The translations under genes and the position numbers were made by a program. A model generated the notes under the pieces. The model was not told the DNA's origin, did not search any database, and saw only the letters and a program-made list of their open reading frames with translations. Shown here one piece after another: positions 1 through 13,700 of a stretch of DNA of 64,000 nt. The DNA comes from Anadara kagoshimensis. Taxonomy: Eukaryota; Mollusca; Bivalvia; Arcoida; Arcidae. Numbering within the stretch: position 1 is the stretch's first letter; each line of letters begins with the position of its first letter. Location of the stretch: assembly GCA_021292105.1 (NCBI GenBank), contig CM037874.1:53674540-53738539 (forward strand), read 5' to 3'.

Positions 1-1528
1 TATGCAATATATTGCAATACAGTTTATGTCGTATTGTTGCAACTCTAAGTGACATGCCTTAAAACATGTTTATAATGTAAGTCTGAAGATTGTTATAATG
101 CAAGGAAGTAGTTATGTTGATACTCAATTAAAAAATGGCCATGTTGCAATTAATTAATGACAATTAATTATAAATTACATATTCCAGTTTTTAATTTTAC
201 AGCACTAGACAGCCGTTTCGGAATACAATTCCTCATCAGAGTAGTACTTGTACCAAAATTATGAAACCAAAATTTTTATCAAGATGTTGAAAAGATATCC
301 AAAGGACCAAATTATATTTTACCAAATTTAGCTAAGGAAATACTTTGCATGAGGGAGTATACCTTAGTTTTTGAGTAATTTCAAATTTTGACTAGCAGCA
401 AATTTAGACAATAGTATATTTCTGACAATAATACACAATTATTGCCTACTGAGTTTGTGATAAATGTATTTTATAACAAATGTACACAAGCAAAAAGAAA
501 AAAAGAAAACGAACACATAGGTGTTCCACTGTTGGTAAGTTATGCCATCATGGACCAAGTTTTCTCCCAATCTTCCTAGATTCCAAAGTTTCTAGTTTCC
601 ATAAGTTTAAAATAAGTTTTTAGAAACCTATTTTTCCAATGTTAGTTATGCCATCCTAGACAAGGATTTTGATGACATTTCTAGATTCCAAAGATTTTTA
701 ATTCCAAAACTCTTGATATAATATTTTTGGATTGGAATTAATCTAGTTTTCAACTGTTAGTTGTGCCATCATAAACCACTGGATTTCTCACAACATTTTT
801 TGATTCCTAAGTTTCTAGATTCCAAAAGTTTGATACAAGATAGATTGCTTATTTCAACCTACCTTACTTTTCCCAATATTTTTTACTGTCATTTTTAGAC
901 ATGCTCTGTGTAGGTCATGAAGCTGATTCTTTGATACTCAGCAATTCTACAACCACTAAGCTGCATTGAACTAAATTTAAGAAGAATTCATGGTTGATGC
1001 TATGTTTACATTCCTAGAAACTAAATTTGCCATTGGCTACTAATTTCTGAGAAATTCTTCCAAAAAGTTACCTATTTTAGCAAATTTGTGAAAAAATACT
1101 GTCTTTTCAAAATTTTTAATTTGTGGTAAAAACTGGCAATGCAGTTTTAAAATTATGTTCAGCATAGCCGTTTGGAATCCAAGATGGCTGTCGGTACCAG
1201 TACTATAAATAATGAAAATGCAGATTTTATTTATGGAAATATTTTGTTAAAAATTAATTAAAAAAGAAGTAAATTTATAGATCTATATATAGCCATTTAG
1301 CATACATGTATGTTACAAGTTTTTCTGAAACTTTGTGGAACTAGTTTTTACAGAACATGGCCATTCCAAGCCCAGATAGTCAATGCAGGCCCAGCTAGTC
1401 ATTGCTGGCCAGATAGTCATTGCTGGCCCAGATAGTAATTCCTAACATCATTGGGGAAGTGGTAAACAGGGATACTTTGGAATCTAGGACATCCATATAC
1501 AGGATATTGTTTATAATGTTATTTGTAG
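1..1528. other. intron or upstream DNA of the zinc-finger gene
   Basis: No exon was recognised here. The first exon in the window opens in the middle of a zinc finger, so upstream coding exons must lie left of position 1 or be too short to see. The only structure noticed is a short tandem repeat at about 1366..1441 with units like GGCCCAGATAGTCATTGCT. The rest is AT-rich unique-looking sequence. Confidence 0.6.
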
Positions 1529-1792
1529 GAGTGTAAATTTTTCCAAATGACGCAGGAATTGTTGACGGATCACATCAAGACAGAACATCTAGGTCTCCCC
1601 TCGGAAACTGTAAATGAGGAGGAAGAGATTACACCAGAAGATGATCTCGCCTCCGAGACCATTCTTGAGGAGGAGGAGGTTGAAACCCCTGAGACGGCGG
1701 AACCCCAATCATCAAAAGAAGGCGTATATGATATTTGTATGTTTCATTGTCCACTTTGCGGAGATTATTTTTTAGATAAGAATAGCTTAGAG
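1529..1792 (+). CDS. zinc-finger gene, first exon in window
   Basis: The acceptor is TTATTTGTAG and the donor is GAG|GTGAGT. The exon starts with GAG TGT, supplying the second Cys of a finger whose first Cys is in an unseen upstream exon. The rest of that finger is perfectly spaced (C-x12-H-x4-H, ending HIKTEH). A Glu-rich, Ser/Thr-containing linker follows, then CPLC and the first 11 residues of another finger, at which point the exon ends. The next exon expected from the pattern would begin with x-His; the one at 1873 does not (see findings). Phase 0 at both ends. Confidence 0.85.
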
Positions 1793-4700
1793 GTGAGTCT
1801 AAAAGATTTTTATCCAAAAATATTAATAAAAAAAAAAAAACCAAAAGGTTGAAATTTTTTTAAACCTTTCAGGGATGCAATTACTTCCATTTGCAAGAGA
1901 GTCAGTACAAACAGCATGTTTTAGACAAGCATGGCGAGGCAAATTATACCTGTGAAAAGTGTGGTATCAGGTTATCGTCAAAATCACGGTTAAAACAACA
2001 TGAAATTTCCCATGTTCCTAAGGACAAGAGAAATTTAAAACATGAGTGTGTAGAGTGTAAACTGAGCTTTAGGTATAAGAGTATGCTGAGGGTAAGTATC
2101 TTGTTATTAAGGTTTCCATGGTAACTAGAATGTGTAAACAGCAAGCAGGACGCAGATTTACTTTTTTTTTTTTAAATTACTTTTTCATGCATGTAGTATT
2201 CTGAATTGGTTTTTTGGGGTGTTTTTGTACAAGTTTACTTGTATGCCTTTTTCAAATGATTTTCATCATTGATGCTGCCTTGCAAACAAATGAATTTGGC
2301 ACTTTACTAAAAATTCCAAAATATTGGTAAGATGGTAATGGGACATATTTTCCCAATATTTAATAATACCTTTTACCCTGTGAGTCACACAAGCCACAAA
2401 AAACCAAAAGAAAAACCAACCAAAGTAATGTTGCATGGAAAGAAGAAATGTAACAATATTTCTTACTTCTGATAATCAATCTTAATAGTTTTTTTTATAT
2501 TTATTTATTTTATTTTAGTAATTCTCTTTTTAGCTTACCTGAGCCGAAAGGCTCAGATGAGCTATTGCTATCTATCACCGTCCGTCGTGCGTCGTGCGTC
2601 GTGCGTAAACTTTACATTTTAATCTTCTCCTCCAAAACTACTGAGCCAAATTTGATGAAACTTGGTGATTATTATGCCTGGGTAACAGCCTTTCAAAATT
2701 GTGTTCGGGGTTTGACCACGCCTAACATTATGGCTGCCGTTACTATAAATAGCCAAAAGACAAAAAAATCTTCTTCTCTGAAACCAAAAGGTGCAGGCAA
2801 ATTTTGATTAGATTTTTGGATTCAGGATACCTAGATACACTAAAATTGTGTTTTTCATGAAAATTGGACGAAAAATAGGTTACGCGTTTTTTGCGTAAAA
2901 TTATGTAATTTTTAAAATGAGACATTTATTGTTATAACTTCATAATGGATGAAGATAATTGTATGGAGTTTTCACTATTGATCTTGTCTTGCGATTTTCT
3001 TCCGACTGATATCAAGGTCAAAGGTCAAGGTCATGTCCCAGTTTTTCACCTTTGATAAAAAATGCTATTTTTTAAACATTTCTGGTGATAATGATGTAGG
3101 ATTTTTGGTTAATTGTAGATATTGACATGACGATCATTTTGATATATCAATTAAGGTCATGGGTTCAAAGGTCAAGGTCACAGATGTACAAGTTTACCAA
3201 AATAGTTAATTATCTGCAAAACTATGAACTTTTTGTATAGGCATGTATATTAGAATATTGTAGGTAATGGCCCAATGGTCATTTTGATATATAAATAAAG
3301 GTCATGAGTTCAAAGGTCAAGGTCACAGATGTAAACAAGTACTGAAATGATTATTTATCTCAAAAACTATAGACTTTTTGTATAGGCATGTATATTAGAA
3401 TATTGTAAGTTATGGCCCAATGGTCATTTTAATATATGAATAAAGGTCATGAGTTCAAAGGTCAAGGTCACAGATGTAAACAAGTACTGAAATGATTATT
3501 TATCTCAAAAACTATAGACTTTTTGTATAGGCATGTATATTAGAATATTTTAGGTATTATCCTAACGATCATTTTGATATATGAATGAAGGTCATGGGTT
3601 CAAAGGTCAAGGTCACATGTGAATGAATACCTGAATGGTTAATTATCTTGAAAACTGTTAACTTTTTGTATATGCATGTATATTAGAATATTGTAGGTAT
3701 TAGCCTTACAACCATTTTTATATGAATGAAGGTTATGGGTTCAAAGGTCAAGGTCACAGATGTGAACAAGTTCTGAAATGTTTTTTATCTCAAAAACTAT
3801 AAACCTTTTGTATAGGCATGTATATTAGAATATTTAGGTATTACCCTAATGATCATTTTGATATATGAATGAAGGTCATGGGTTCAAAGGTCAAGGTCAC
3901 AGATGCAAAAGAATACCTAAATGGTTAATTATCTTGAAAACTATTAACTTTTTGTATAGGCATGTATATTAGAATATTGTTGGTACTGGAACAGTGGTCA
4001 TTTTGATATATGAATGAAGAGCATGGGTTTAAATGTCAAGATCACAGATACAAACAAGTACTGAGATGATTATTTATCTCAAAAACTATAAACTTTTTGT
4101 ATAGGGATGTATATTAGAATATTGGCCTAATTATCATTTTGATATTTGAATAAAGCTCATGGGTTCAAAGGTCACAGGTGAGCATTAAGGCCCATGGGCC
4201 TCTTGTTTATTTCATTTAATATACATATTGAATGAAATAAAAAAGAAAATTTCAAAAAAGCAACAACAAATAAACATTATGATACTTACTAAATTACTGA
4301 ATGCAAAATGAACATAAATTTATGTAGAAATGAAATCGTGACTTTGTGAAAAAAATTGCGGAAATGTAATGTGCCCAGTAATGATACGGATAATCTGCCT
4401 GTTTCTTACATACAATTGTTTACACATTTAAATATCTAGAAACCTTCTATGTTAAAATACAGAGCTCAAGATAAAAAGGCATATATCATATTTATACAAA
4501 AATGTATGAAAATTTAAATGTACTTTTAAAAATTTCATTGACGTCGCCGCTTTATGAAAATTATTAAATTACCAATTTGATTTCATTATCCTAAGAAGCT
4601 GTAAACATTTCAGCCATCCCAATCACAAAAGTAACGGACACATACCTAAAAAAAAGAGGACGACAGCCCTGATTTATGATTTTTATTATACATGTAACTG

Positions 4701-7700
4701 GATTTACTGACCTATTGGCCCACTGGTCCAGAACTTAGACCTCAGATTCACAGATTTTCATTAACTTATATTTTGCAAATTTTGGTAATCTTTTTTTGGA
4801 ACTGAAAATAAACCCATTTATGACAAAACTAAAAACAAATGTTAATAACTTAAAGTGATAAATTACAGAATATCTTAAAATTAACACAATTATTAAGGCA
4901 TAAATTTGCCAGATTTAAGTTACTATCTATTTACTCAGCTGGAGAGAAAGCAAATACCTAAATTATTCACCAAATTTCAATGGAATGGTTAAAAATCAAT
5001 TAATGATTTACCTTCATGAGTCAAGTCGTTCCTAAAAATCCCGGTTTGGCCTCCATCGCCCAATAATATTTCATTCTATGCAACAAAATGCCTTTAGGGT
5101 GGGTGTTTACAATGGTAAAAAAATTGACAAAATGGCGATACCGTGTGTGTGACGTAGTCATGACGAAAGAGTTGAATATTTACGTAGGTTAGTGCAGCTC
5201 AAGAACGGATTGTTTTTTGCGTAATTAGGATGATCAAAATTGATTTATTAAAGTAAAATATTAAACTACATTTCTGCATCATCAAACTTTTGGAAAAAAT
5301 GACGTAAATTCGAATTTTTAAACTAACTCGACCTTTGAGCTACCCTTCATTGTACCCCTTGCGAACCTACGTAAATAATAAATTCTTCCGTCATCATTAC
5401 ATCACACGAAAGACACTGCCATTTTGTCAAAAATTTTACCATTGTAAACACCCATCCAAAATACGTTTTGGTGTATTAAAGGAGTTATTATGCATGGATT
5501 AGATCGAAATTACCGTAGGATTGTTAGTAACGACTCTGCTCATGTAAGTAAATGATTGATTGATTTTTAACCATTCCATTGAAATTCGGTGAATAATTTA
5601 GGTACATGTATTTGCTTTCTCTCCAGCTGAGTAAATAGATAGTATTAGTAAGTTAAATCTTAGTGGAGATTGTGAAACTGGGGCCGTCGAGTTTTAAATT
5701 CTCCAGCAAGCGTACAATAAAATTTTTCATGAAAATTTTTGATTTTATAAATTAATTCTGTTGTTAGGCCAAAGTTATTTATTTTTCTGTTTAGTGACCT
5801 TGATATTATAGACCTGCTTATTTTTGGCGTCAGAATACATTTTGTGTTTTTACTTTTAAATGCTGTTCCGTGTGTATTCCTGATACATAATAAATTTGAT
5901 TTGAAATCTAAGCTTGGTCTCCTTAATTTAACATATATGTCAGTTTCTTGAGCTCTGATAGAAATTGGTTTCAGAAAAATAATTTTAATTTTAGTTGACC
6001 CAACCCCAATTTCACAAATATTTTTAACTAAGATTTTCCGTAACTTAATTTATCAAATTTGAAGTCAGAATAATTTTGTTAGTTTTCAAGACCGGTGTTC
6101 ATGAATTTAAGGTGCCACTTAAAGAAACATTCTAAGTTTATTACAACTAAATTATAATTTTGTTGAAACTTTTTATTTGTATACCATAAATATGTCAAAA
6201 TTTGCCAATTTAAGTTGAGGAAAATCTTAGCTAAGGATGATTGTGAAACTGGCCCCGATTTCACAGTCATTCCTTAACTAAGATTATTTCCAACTTTAAT
6301 CTGGCAAGATTTCAATTCTTTATAATTTTGTTAATTTTCAAGATATTCATGAATTTAAGGTGTCATTTTTAAGATCACTTTTAGATTAATATATCTACAT
6401 TTTGTTTTGACAAAAATATTCGCAAGCAGTTTTAAAAAGAGATTTCCAAAATTTGCTTAAATTTAAGTTAAGAAAAACCTAAGGAATGATTGCGAAACTG
6501 TGGCCTGGAGCCTGTTTATTTTGTTGAAGTTCAGTTTACAGATCTGCCATACCAAGTTGTTTGTTTCAGATATTTTTGTTGACTTGATTGTATTTTCTCT
6601 TCTAACCTTTGTTGTAGATTTAGACGTTCATACTGTTGTTTGTTTTTACTACCTGTGACTGAGGCCATTATTTTGGCTGTCTACATAAAATATTTGCATT
6701 CTGCCATGATTACACTTAGGATTCTCTTTCAGTTCTCAGCCAAAAGTTGAGCAAAAAAAAAAAATATGTGATAGGTATATCAACTTGAAGGACTAAAACT
6801 TAATCAGTGTAGATCACTTACTTGTTCATAAGTATACTCAGTGTTCATTCTAGAAGGTGCCATTGACCCCTTATTTTGCATAATAGCCCTATTGTTAAGG
6901 TCTTATTTGACCATATTTAACATTACATGAAAGCAAAAAAATGTTACAGTGTTTTAGAGGAAAGTTAATAAAAATGGCTCCCGAAACATCCTAGATTGAA
7001 CATGTATATGATTGCTTATTTCAACCTTTTGGCAAATATTATAGACAAAATGTATGAATTGCTATATGTTATTAACTACATTGTGACAAATTATAAAGAG
7101 ATTGAACCAATCCCGATTTATTTCACTGAGAGATGTTGTTATTGAATGTTGATTAATGTCACAATAGCAATGTTTCAGCTATTTGTGATGAGAGCTACTT
7201 TTTGAATCTATATGGAATAATCTATGAACAAGTTCATGTATGCATGTGAATTGCGAGTGTGTTTTATGGTCTAACTTGTACCAGTGCACATGCAGGGTGA
7301 CTTTAAGCTGCTAGATCACAGAGACTACGTCGCAGACAAGTGTATCACTCCCCTAGTCACATTTTACTGACACTGGATGAACCAGTAAAGGCCAACTGCA
7401 AGGAAAATTCACTTTCTCACATGTGGCCTGAGCAGGACTCGGAACTCACAGTAGTGAGAGACCCTGGATTTGTAGACTTGACGTCTTATTCATTAGGCCA
7501 CTGTGGCCTTCTTCTACAGAGAGAAACCTTGATTTACCATATAAGTTAGAATTACAGTGAAGCATTAAAAAGGAAAATTTGGGAGGGTAGGATAAGTAAT
7601 AGGGATAGGGTTTTAGGTAGGTAGGTATACCCAATAAGGATAGGGGTATAGGGGTTAAGAAAAGGCAGAAGAAAGGTTGTGGGTGGGGTAGATGAAAGAG

Positions 7701-10700
7701 AGAAACATTGAGGGAAGGGATACCGGTATTCAAACATTTCTCTTGTAGTCCTACTTTTAAATATGTAATTGGAATCAGTCAGTTTGTTAAAAAAAATAGT
7801 TAATTTTTAAGCTAAAAAGAATTGTCTACTTTATTACACCAGTAAACATATCTTGTATTATCGGTTGATTAGAGGAGCTCTAGAATGTCTACCAAAATGC
7901 AAGTTAATCTGACAATGGTTGAATCTCATTTTATTTGCACTGAACGGACTCATCTATAATGTTAAGAAAAAAATTTAAAATTGACTTTTGAGTTAATTAA
8001 CATTCACTGTATTTTAAAAATAATGATCAGATAATCTGTTTTGCATGTGCCCTTTGATGGTTGTAATTAACAGGTTATATAAATTTGTTTTTTCAGCAAC
8101 ATATAAAGATAAAACACGAGAAACAGAAGCCATTTTTGTGTCATCTGTGTCCGTTTAAAACTGCTTACAGAAGAGAAATGGATATCCATCTGCATAAAAT
8201 ACATGAGGTCCCTGTTGAAAGACAAAAGTGAGTATACAGATTAAGATGAGCAAGGACACAGTAGCCCATGACACCCCTAAAAATTAGTCTAGGCCCCTAA
8301 ATTTTACACATTTATTTATGAGTACAGGGATTAAAATTAGCAGGGGCACAGTAGCCCATGACACCCCTAAAAATAAGTCTGGGTCCTTATATTTTACACA
8401 TTTAACTATGAGTACATGGATTAAGATTTGCAGGGACACAGTAGCCCATGTCCCTTAAAAATAGGCCTTAATTGGACTTAATTTTTACACGTTTAGCTAA
8501 AGGTATTTATTACTACATGTACTTGTATTTCACTTTTTAGCTCACCTGAGGTTAAAGCTCGGTAAAAGTAATTGACCCTTGACCTTCTGTATGCGATATG
8601 GGAATTATCTTCATGTGAGCATTAAGGCCCCTAGGCCTCTTGTTTTTTTCTGAAAGTGACCAAGGCTCCTTACTAAAAAAGTTCGGTTCATTCCTTGAGT
8701 ACCCTGGAGTTTTACTTTGGTACAGTGCCATAATTTGTTCAGTCAGAGTTTGGTGTCATAAAGAGGGTTCTTCCACCATGCTAGAACTGATTGCCTCAAT
8801 TCATAAATGAGAGAATCTTTACTGAGGTGTAAAACACCATTACTCTTTCCCGCCATCCTAAAACTGAACACCTCGATACAAGGTGGAAGGAATCTTTACT
8901 GGGGTCTAAAACACCATTTGTCAATCCATCTATCTTTTATTGATACACCTAATTATCAATTACATCAATTAATAAAGAAATTAATTTTATTTGTGTTCTT
9001 CATAATGCCAGTACATGCTGCATGCTTATTATCCCCCCCCCCCACTGTTCAAAGAAAGAGGGGGTTATTGAATTCAAACTTCTACTCTCCATCTGTCCAG
9101 ACTCTTCTTGTCCAGCGTTTTTCTTTAAAACTATGTAAAACTATTTTATGAAACGCAAAGCATCAACATTGATAGGAGATGCTCATATCATTAACCCGAG
9201 TTGGTTTGCTCATTTTCCTTAGAGTTATTACCCTTTAAACATAAGTGCCAATCACAGAAAGTACCTAACTGACTGGGTGATCCTAATTCACTGAATTTGT
9301 ATGTTTTTAAAGAATTCTGATAACAAGAGTTTAGTTGTTGTTGTTCAAAAATGCAAATGGTAAATTAGTAGAACTTGTTTGGTTTAAAATTGGGAGTGCA
9401 ACACACTCAGATTATTGCAATTTACAGTCATTAATGATGAATTTAATCAAGTAATTATCATGTATTTATTGTTTTCTTTATTTATAGGTATCATTGTACA
9501 TTTTGTGACTACTTCAGCTTTTTGAAGAGAGATATGGAGGCACATATAAACAGACATAATGGTAAATATATCTGTCTCCCTCCCTCTCTCTCTGTCTCCC
9601 CCTCCCTCCCTCTCTCTCTCTTCTCTCTTTCTCTCTCTCTCTCTAAGTAATGAGTGTTTAAGATTGTGGGCCTCGGTAGCTAAGAGGTCTGAAGCACCTG
9701 TTTACAGATCACAGTGTCTCTTATCACTCAGGTAAGAATCATACTCGAGCAAATCCTAATGTGATAAAGTTTGCCAGTTCATTTGTTGAAGGTTAGTGGA
9801 TTTCTCAACCATTCCAGAACTGACCACCTTGATATAAGTGGAAGACTCTTAACTGGGGCATACAATTAACACCATTACTCCACTCTGGCAGATCTTAATG
9901 TCAGAAAATTTGTCAGTTCCCTAGCTGTAGATGGAAAGTTTATTCAACCATCCCAGAACTGACTGTTTCGATAAGTGAAAGAATCTTGACTTGGGTGTTA
10001 AAGTTACTGGTCAATCAGACAGGTCAAATTTGTTTGGCAATACCATTTGAATTCTTCTGAGTTAAAACTAGTCCCAGTCAAGAATATTTCACTTATATCA
10101 AAACAGCACCAGCTATAGATGATATGGCAGGAGTTTTGACTTTTGTAATAAGCTCGGGTCAATGTGCTAGGAGGCTTCTTTAGCATGCCAAACTCTTCCA
10201 AAGGACCCAGTGACTTTCATTTTTAAATGCCCAGGGTATGGTAAAGGAACAGTCACTGCCTATTTTCAAGTCTTGGTAATACCAGGCCAGGGTTCGTAAC
10301 CACAGCCTTGCACCTGGGGAACAAGCACTCTACCGATTTGAGTTACCATAGTGGTGTAATAACTAAATGATTGTCTAGATGTTATTTATTTTTATGTGTC
10401 TTGTTGTTTTATTACTATTTAGGTGTAAGGGATTTTGTGTGTGAAGTGTGTGGGGCCTCATTTACAAGTAAGAATGGACTTGTTGGTCATTCAGCAAGGC
10501 ATAAAGGTAATATACCAATCTTAACCTTATATGTATCAGGTGAGCGTATCAGGCCTATTGGACCTCTTGTATTTAGGTATAAGGAATTTTGTGTGTAAAG
10601 TGTGTGAGCCCTCATTCACAAGTAAAAATGGACTTGTTGGTCATTCAGCCAGGCATAAAGGTAATGTACCAATTAAATAAAATTAGGTTGCAGAATTCCA

Positions 10701-13700
10701 TAAAAACAGACAGTACTAGTTTAAAGTCACATATTTAAAATGGTGTTTTGACTAATTTTAATGTGACTATATTACTTTGGGCATGCTTCAAAGTTTTTAT
10801 TTCCCCCTTGCAAATAAAGTTTTGAGGGATGTAGGATTTTGCCCATCATACTTATGTTACACTTTTTTGTCAGCGCTCTAGCAACTTTATTTCTCTATAG
10901 CTTTTAATGAAACTTGATAGAAGGGTTTATCATGGTAATATTTCAGAAAAGATTGTGTTTTGTCACTGGCAAACCCTCTTTGACAGAGTTATTGCCCTTT
11001 GTTTGAGTGAAATATTTCTGTCAGCTCTTAAAACTTTATTTCTCTACAGAATTAAATGAAACTTGATACAAGGGTTTATGTTGTTAATATCTCAGACAGG
11101 TTCATGTTTTGTAACTGGCGAACCATATATTTTACAGAGTTATTGCCCTTTGTTTTTTTGAGTGAAATTTTTCTGTCAACACTCTGAAACCTTAATTTCT
11201 ACACAGAATTTAATAAGACTTGATATACTTGTTTATCATGGTAATATCTTAGCTAGTTCATGTTTTGAAACTGGTAACCGGATTTGACTCTTCGTTGTCG
11301 CTTCAGTCAATATTTATTTTGCTGGTCAATAACACACCATATACAACCACTAAAAAGTCCATAATTGTATATATTATATTTTGTATTATAGACATTATCA
11401 TGTATATAGATATATTGTATCTTACCAGATCACTTTTGCTTATTTGTAACATGCCCTCATGTTCCACTCTCAGAGTGGCTGAGGTTATTAGTCCCCTGCC
11501 GGCGAAAGCCGAAGGGGACTTTAGGTTTGCACTCTGTCTGTCTGTCCGTCCGTCCGTCCGTCCGTCCGTCCGTCCGTCCGTCCGTCCGTCCGTCCGTCCG
11601 TCTGTCCGTCCGTCCGTCCGTCTGTCCGTCCGTCTGTCCGTCCGTCTGTCACACCTCAGTTTTCCACACTTTTTTTCTAAACTCTTGTAGATAATGAACT
11701 GATTTTTGGTATGTGAGTCTACCATGGTGAGTTGCAGATCAAGTTAGCGTTTCATTGTGGTCCGCTAATTTTTACTGGAGTTATGGCCCTTTGAACTTTG
11801 AAAATTCACTGAAATTTCAGTTTTCCGCATTTTTTTTCTAAATGCTTTTAGATAATGAACTGATTTTTGGTATATTAGTCTACCATGATGAGTTACAGAT
11901 CAAGTTTACGTTTCGTTTCCATCTGCTAATTTTTACCGGAGTTATGGCCCTTTGAACTTTGAAAATTCACAGAAATTTCAGTTTTCCGCACTTTTTTTCT
12001 AAATGCTTTTAGATAATGAACTGATTTTTGGTATATTAGTCTACCATGATGAGTTACAGATCAAGTTTATGTTTCGTTTCCATCGGCTAATTTTTACCGG
12101 AGTTATGGCCCTTTGAACTTTGAAAATTCACAGAAATTTTAGTTTTCCGCACGTTTTTTCTAAATTCTTCTAGATAATGAACTGATTTTTGGTATATGAG
12201 TCTACCATGATGAGTTACAGATCAAGTTAGCGTTTCGTTTCTATCTGCTAATTTTTACTGAAGTTATGGCCCTTTAAACTTTGAAAATTCACAGAAATTT
12301 TAGTTTTCCACACTTTTTTTCTAAATGCTTTTAGATAATGAACTGATTTTTGGTATATGAGTCTACTATGATAAGTTACAGATCAAGTTTACGTTTCGTT
12401 TCATTCCACTAGTTTTTATGGGAGTTATGGCCCTTTGAACTTTGAAAATTCAATGCACTTTTTGCTACATGCTTGCAGATAATGAATTTTTGAGAACTCC
12501 ATTGCTGGTTTTTGATTTTACTATGATTAAGTTTTGCTTTCATCTTGAACAACACATATAATTTATAACTATAAATCTTTGTTCCATATAATAATGTACA
12601 TTTTACCTAAAACTTTGGGATTGGTGAAATATGGGACCGGTAGGGGACTATGTATTGTTTTGCAATACTCTCAGAATGCTTGTTTATTTTGAAATAAATT
12701 AAATGAAATGAAAAAGCAAAACTCGCTAATATTTGTATAAAACTATTGTTTCCAACAATTAATTAATAAAGCCTGGAGATTAATAAGAAAATTGCCTTTT
12801 GAAATCTGAATGATTGATGATGGATATAACACAACATTCAACTGACAATCGTCATTAATTTTGTTACATTTCCCTAAAACTACCTTCTACTTTTATAAGA
12901 TCGAGAAAACTGAAGTTCTAAGTTCTAGCAAACTGTATTACTATATGATATGCTTGCAATATCTAGTATCTTCATTGCACAGACACTATATTGGGATACA
13001 AAATTATATTTTGTGGTAAAGACAACATGTTTAATATTTCAATTTTGGGAGTTTTAATGGTCAAATTGGGAAATTTTAGTCATTTTTAACTCCAAAACAT
13101 TTTCAATGTTTTTGGCGTTATTGCTGTCGTTTGAAAAGATTATGTAACATTTCGCGGGGCAATTATGTTATCTCCCTTGATCATTATACATCGGCTATAT
13201 CTGCAAAACTCACCGAACGGTAATACTCGGTTGTGTCTTATCTATTTCCGATTTCTTCCATATAAGGAAAACTCGCCGAATGGTACTACTCGGTTGTGTC
13301 TGTCTACTTCCGATTTCTTCCATATATGGAACACACTCATGAAATTTTAATTATGGCAGATATCTTTATTTGTAATCTCTCCAAAATGTTTTTAAGAAAA
13401 AGCACCGTAAAAACCCATGTAATTTACACACTTTTTGAAAGTGAAAAAAGTTGAAGTTTTACCGATGTGTAAATGAGTACAATTTTTCTCTTGATATATA
13501 CGTTTCAGATGTAACATTAAGTTGAAATTTGGTGACAAAATAAAGATTTATAAATAAAATAAGGCATTTAAAATAATTTTATTTACTTCAATTGATGTTG
13601 AATGGTATTATTTCTTCTGTTCAATTTCACTGGTTCATATCTACAGCGACATTTAATACAGCCTATCGAGATCTGGGTCAATAAGACAATCTCAACCAAT

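Noticed and set aside
8807..9151. 114-codon ORF, plus strand
   Set aside because: Covers SINE tails and a C-run of a hairpin element; no domain.
11265..11725. Overlapping ORFs of about 140 codons on both strands
   Set aside because: Both run through the (GTCC)n microsatellite and encode Pro-Ser-Val or Arg-Thr-Asp repeats. A repeat-free frame in both directions is expected from such DNA.
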